Shown here in pieces: positions 32,327 through 35,199 of a DNA stretch of 35,199 bases. The notes beneath the pieces are model-generated. The model saw nothing but the letters and a program-made list of their open reading frames with translations, was not told the origin of the DNA and did not search any database. The DNA is taken from the NCBI RefSeq assembly GCF_018861005.1, contig NZ_JAHKQL010000004.1:208127-243325 (forward strand), written 5' to 3'. This DNA is from Polaribacter vadi (lineage in GTDB: Bacteria; Bacteroidota; Bacteroidia; Flavobacteriales; Flavobacteriaceae). How positions within the stretch are numbered: position 1 is the first letter of the stretch; each line of letters opens with the position of its first letter. A program made the position numbers and the translations under genes.

Positions 32327-35164
32327 ATGAAAAAAATATTACTAACACTTTTAGTGGCAACTACTTTTTTAAGTTGCAAAAATTCATCCGAAGAAAAACC
32401 TCCTGAATTAAGTATTAATTACAAAAAAATTGAATTAGAAAATGGCTTAGATGTTGTTTTTCATGTAGATAAATCTGATCCAGTTGTTGCTGTAGAATTG
32501 ATGGTTCATGTGGGTTCTGCAAGAGAAATTGAAGGTAGAACAGGTTTTGCACATCTTTTTGAACATTTATTATTCTTAGAATCAGAAAATTTAGGAAAAG
32601 GTGGCTTAGATAAGATGAGTGCAAGAATTGGTGGTTCTGGCGCAAATGGATCTACGTCTAGAGACAGAACAAACTACTTACAAACGGTACCAAAAGATGG
32701 TTTAGAAAAAATGATTTGGGCAGAAGCCGACAAATTAGGTTGGTTTATAAACACAGTTACAGACCCTGTTTTAGCAAAAGAAAAAGAAGTTGTTAAAAAC
32801 GAAAAAAGGCAACGAGTAGACAATTCTCCTTATGGCCATAATAGATATGTAATTGGTAAAAATTTATATCCAAAAGATCATCCTTATAATTGGCAAGTAA
32901 TTGGTTCTTTAGAAGATTTACAAAATGCAACTTTAGATGATGTAAAAACATTTTTTAGAAAATGGTATGTTCCTAACAATGCAACTTTAGTGTTGTCTGG
33001 TGATATTGATATTGAACAAGCTACAAAATGGGTGCATAAATATTTTGATGAAATACCTAAAGGAACAGAAGAGATACCTACAATTGAAAAAAGACCAGGA
33101 AAAATAGATGAAATTAAGTCTTTATATTTTGAAGATAACTTTGCAAGAGTACCTCAATTAACCATGGCTTGGCCAAGTGTAGAACAGTTTCATGCAGATT
33201 CTTATGCTTTAGAAGTTTTAACTCAGTACTTATCTGATGGAAAATCTGCACCCTTAAATCAGGTTTTGGTTGACGATTTAAAACTAACATCAAATACCAC
33301 AATGTATAATTATGCTTCTGAATTGGCAGGAGAAACTCATTTGATTATTAGAGCTTTTAACAACGTAAAATTAGATAATGTAAAAGCAGGAATTGAAAAA
33401 GCCTTTGCAAAATTTGAGGCAGAAGGAATTTCTGAAAAAGATTTAATCAGAATAAAAGCAGGACAAGAAACTCGTTTTTACTCAAGTTTATCTAGTGTTT
33501 TGGGTAAAGGAACTCGTTTAGCATCTTACAATACTTATACAGGAAATCCGGGATTTGTAACCGAAGATATTAAAAACACATTGGCTGTTACTACAGAAGA
33601 TGTAATGCGAGTTTACAATCAATATATTAAAAACAAAAATTATGTAGCTACAAGTTTTGTACCTAAAAACTCAGCTAAACTTGCTTTAGAAGGAGCTGTT
33701 TTGGCTGATGTAGTTGAAGAGCAAATTGTAATTGGTGCAGAAGAAAAATTCGATCCTAAAATTGCTGCAACTTATGAAAAAACGCCTTCTACTTTTGATA
33801 GAAGCATTGAACCTCCTTATGGAGAAACTCCATCTTTGGCTGTGCCAGAAGTTTATGAAAGCAGTTTAGACAATGGTTTAAAAGTATTTGGAATTGAAAA
33901 TGACGAAGTGCCTTTGGTTCGTTTTAATATTACTATTGATGGTGGCCAATTATTAGAATCTATGGATAAATTAGGTGTTGCTAATTTAACTGCTGATTTA
34001 TTAAACAAGGGTACAAAGCAAAAAACTGTAAAAGAATTAGAAGAAGCAATTCAAGAATTAGGTGCTTCTATTTATGTGTATTCTGATGTTGAAAACATTA
34101 CTTTAAGTGGTACAACATTAGCTAAAAACTATGATAAAACTTTAGCTTTAGCTCAAGAGATTTTATTAGAACCAAGGTTTGATGAAAATGAATTTACTCT
34201 ACTAAAAAAAGCAACTATAGCAAGATTACGTCAGCAAGAAGCGAGCCCTAATTCTGTTGCAAGAAATGCTTATAATGAGTTGATTTACGGAAAAGACAAC
34301 ATCCGTTCTAAAAATATTTTAGGTAGTTTGGCATCCGTAGAAAAAATTACCATTGAAGATTTAAAAGCATATTATAGCAGTTATATTTCTCCATCAGTGA
34401 CAAAAATATTGGTTGTAGGTGATATTTCTAAAGATAAAGTAACTGCTTCTTTAGCATCTTTAAATAATAATTGGGCAGCTAAAGAAGTTACAATTCCTGA
34501 ATATAAAACACCAGATACACCAACAAAACCAGCTGTTTATTTTTATGATATTCCTAATGCAAAACAATCTGTTTTACAATTTGGGGCACCAGCTTTAGCT
34601 GCAACTGACAAAGATTTTTATGCTGCTTCTGTTATGAATTACATTTTAGGTGGTGGTGGTTTTGCTTCGCGTTTAACACAAGAATTACGTGAAGGGAAAG
34701 GATATACTTACGGAATTCGTTCTGGTTTTTCTGGCACAAAAGCAAAAGGTGCTTTTACCATTTCTAGTGGTGTAAGAAGTAATGTAACTTTAGAATCTGC
34801 ACAATTGGTAAAGAAAATTTTAGAAGAGTACCCAACTACTTTTTCTGATAAAGATTTAGAAACCACCAAAAGTTTTTTAATTAAAAGTAACGCAAGAGCT
34901 TTTGAAACTTCTAGAGCAAAATTAAATATGTTATCTAATATTAGTGATTATGGCTGGAGTCCAGATTATGTAAAAGACAGAGAAAATACAGTTAATAATA
35001 TGTCTAAAGCACAAATAAAAGCATTAGCTAATAAATATGTAAACCCTAATAAAATGATTTGGTTAGTTGTTGGTGATGCAGAAACACAATTAGACAGAAT
35101 GAAAGAATTAGGTTATGGAGAACCAATTTTATTAAACGAAAGACAAGAAAAAGTAAAGAATTAA
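32327..35164 (+). CDS. M16 family zinc metallopeptidase, two-domain lipoprotein
   Basis: The 945-residue protein is a tandem M16 (pitrilysin/insulinase-like) peptidase. It starts with a lipoprotein signal, MKKILLTLLVATTFLSC, with the lipobox Cys at residue 17, so it is probably anchored in the membrane facing the periplasm. The first half carries the inverted zinc motif HLFEH (76-80), with a glutamate cluster at 152-159 (KEKEVVKNE) as the third ligand. The second half (from about 505) lacks HxxEH but has the substrate-binding GGGFASRLTQELREGKGYTY region (776-795), as in the non-catalytic half of M16 clams. It probably degrades peptides in the envelope. It starts with ATG; the upstream TACTTTTA (32299-32306) is only a weak -7 box. 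Confidence 0.92.
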   Translation: MKKILLTLLVATTFLSCKNSSEEKPPELSINYKKIELENGLDVVFHVDKSDPVVAVELMVHVGSAREIEGRTGFAHLFEHLLFLESENLGKGGLDKMSARIGGSGANGSTSRDRTNYLQTVPKDGLEKMIWAEADKLGWFINTVTDPVLAKEKEVVKNEKRQRVDNSPYGHNRYVIGKNLYPKDHPYNWQVIGSLEDLQNATLDDVKTFFRKWYVPNNATLVLSGDIDIEQATKWVHKYFDEIPKGTEEIPTIEKRPGKIDEIKSLYFEDNFARVPQLTMAWPSVEQFHADSYALEVLTQYLSDGKSAPLNQVLVDDLKLTSNTTMYNYASELAGETHLIIRAFNNVKLDNVKAGIEKAFAKFEAEGISEKDLIRIKAGQETRFYSSLSSVLGKGTRLASYNTYTGNPGFVTEDIKNTLAVTTEDVMRVYNQYIKNKNYVATSFVPKNSAKLALEGAVLADVVEEQIVIGAEEKFDPKIAATYEKTPSTFDRSIEPPYGETPSLAVPEVYESSLDNGLKVFGIENDEVPLVRFNITIDGGQLLESMDKLGVANLTADLLNKGTKQKTVKELEEAIQELGASIYVYSDVENITLSGTTLAKNYDKTLALAQEILLEPRFDENEFTLLKKATIARLRQQEASPNSVARNAYNELIYGKDNIRSKNILGSLASVEKITIEDLKAYYSSYISPSVTKILVVGDISKDKVTASLASLNNNWAAKEVTIPEYKTPDTPTKPAVYFYDIPNAKQSVLQFGAPALAATDKDFYAASVMNYILGGGGFASRLTQELREGKGYTYGIRSGFSGTKAKGAFTISSGVRSNVTLESAQLVKKILEEYPTTFSDKDLETTKSFLIKSNARAFETSRAKLNMLSNISDYGWSPDYVKDRENTVNNMSKAQIKALANKYVNPNKMIWLVVGDAETQLDRMKELGYGEPILLNERQEKVKN

Positions 35165-35199
35165 ATTCAATAAAAAAACATAAAAAAGTCCCAATTTCA
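35165..35199 (+). other. Window edge after the M16 gene
   Basis: An A-rich stretch followed by AAAAAAGTCCCAATTTCA at the window end resembles the left arm of a terminator (an A run, then a GC-containing arm), but the other arm is outside the window and cannot be checked. Confidence 0.25.

Overview
The window is AT-rich, densely packed chromosomal DNA from a member of the Flavobacteriaceae, most likely a marine genus such as Polaribacter or Tenacibaculum (inferred from family composition; I could not run a search). Evidence for the group: the type IX secretion translocon gene sprA sits between ruvA and gcvH; there is a DUF5686/CarboxypepD_reg outer-membrane protein; a SCO/DUF420/two-COX3 oxidase assembly cluster is present; and promoters match the Bacteroidetes TTG-N16-20-TAnnTTTG consensus. 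There are 30 apparently intact protein genes, one decayed gene, several clear intrinsic terminators, and no rRNA, tRNA, CRISPR array or insertion sequence that I could recognise.

Layout. 1-3.5 kb: moaE, a small DUF3817 membrane protein gene on the opposite strand, moaD, and a DUF5686 outer-membrane protein gene upstream of moaD. 3.8-15.4 kb: a long plus-strand operon, maeB (malic enzyme) - ruvA - sprA - gcvH - vanZ-like - tonB-like, closed by a strong terminator. 15.4-16.3 kb: a non-coding island holding a multiply broken SMI1/KNR4 (SUKH)-type gene. 16.3-18.1 kb: a small secreted YwqK/MORN-like protein, a DUF1304 membrane protein and an MscS channel. 18.1-20.2 kb: tsaB and a solitary tolC-like gene, the latter behind an ECF-sigma-like promoter. 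20.3-25.3 kb: a minus-strand cytochrome c oxidase assembly cluster (heme O synthase, two subunit III proteins, subunit IV, a thioredoxin-like protein, SCO, DUF420 and a tiny CxxC membrane protein) without subunits I and II. 25.6-28.6 kb: an unknown membrane protein, a MOSC protein, a crotonase, a PepSY membrane protein and a SemiSWEET sugar transporter. 28.7-32.0 kb: leuS. 32.3-35.2 kb: an M16 zinc-protease lipoprotein.

The most unusual item is leuS. The encoded leucyl-tRNA synthetase is 1116 residues long and carries, at the front of its editing (CP1) domain, an in-frame insert that reads like a DUF559 / Vsr-like PD-(D/E)XK nuclease domain, apparently partly degraded at its active site. Other points of interest: the apparent mscS terminator is encoded inside the tsaB reading frame; four genes (sprA, tsaB, tolC, semiSWEET) have only a TTG start available; the 73-residue CxxC protein and a cysteine-less thioredoxin-like protein are candidate oxidase-assembly factors; and the SUKH relic suggests a former polymorphic-toxin immunity locus.
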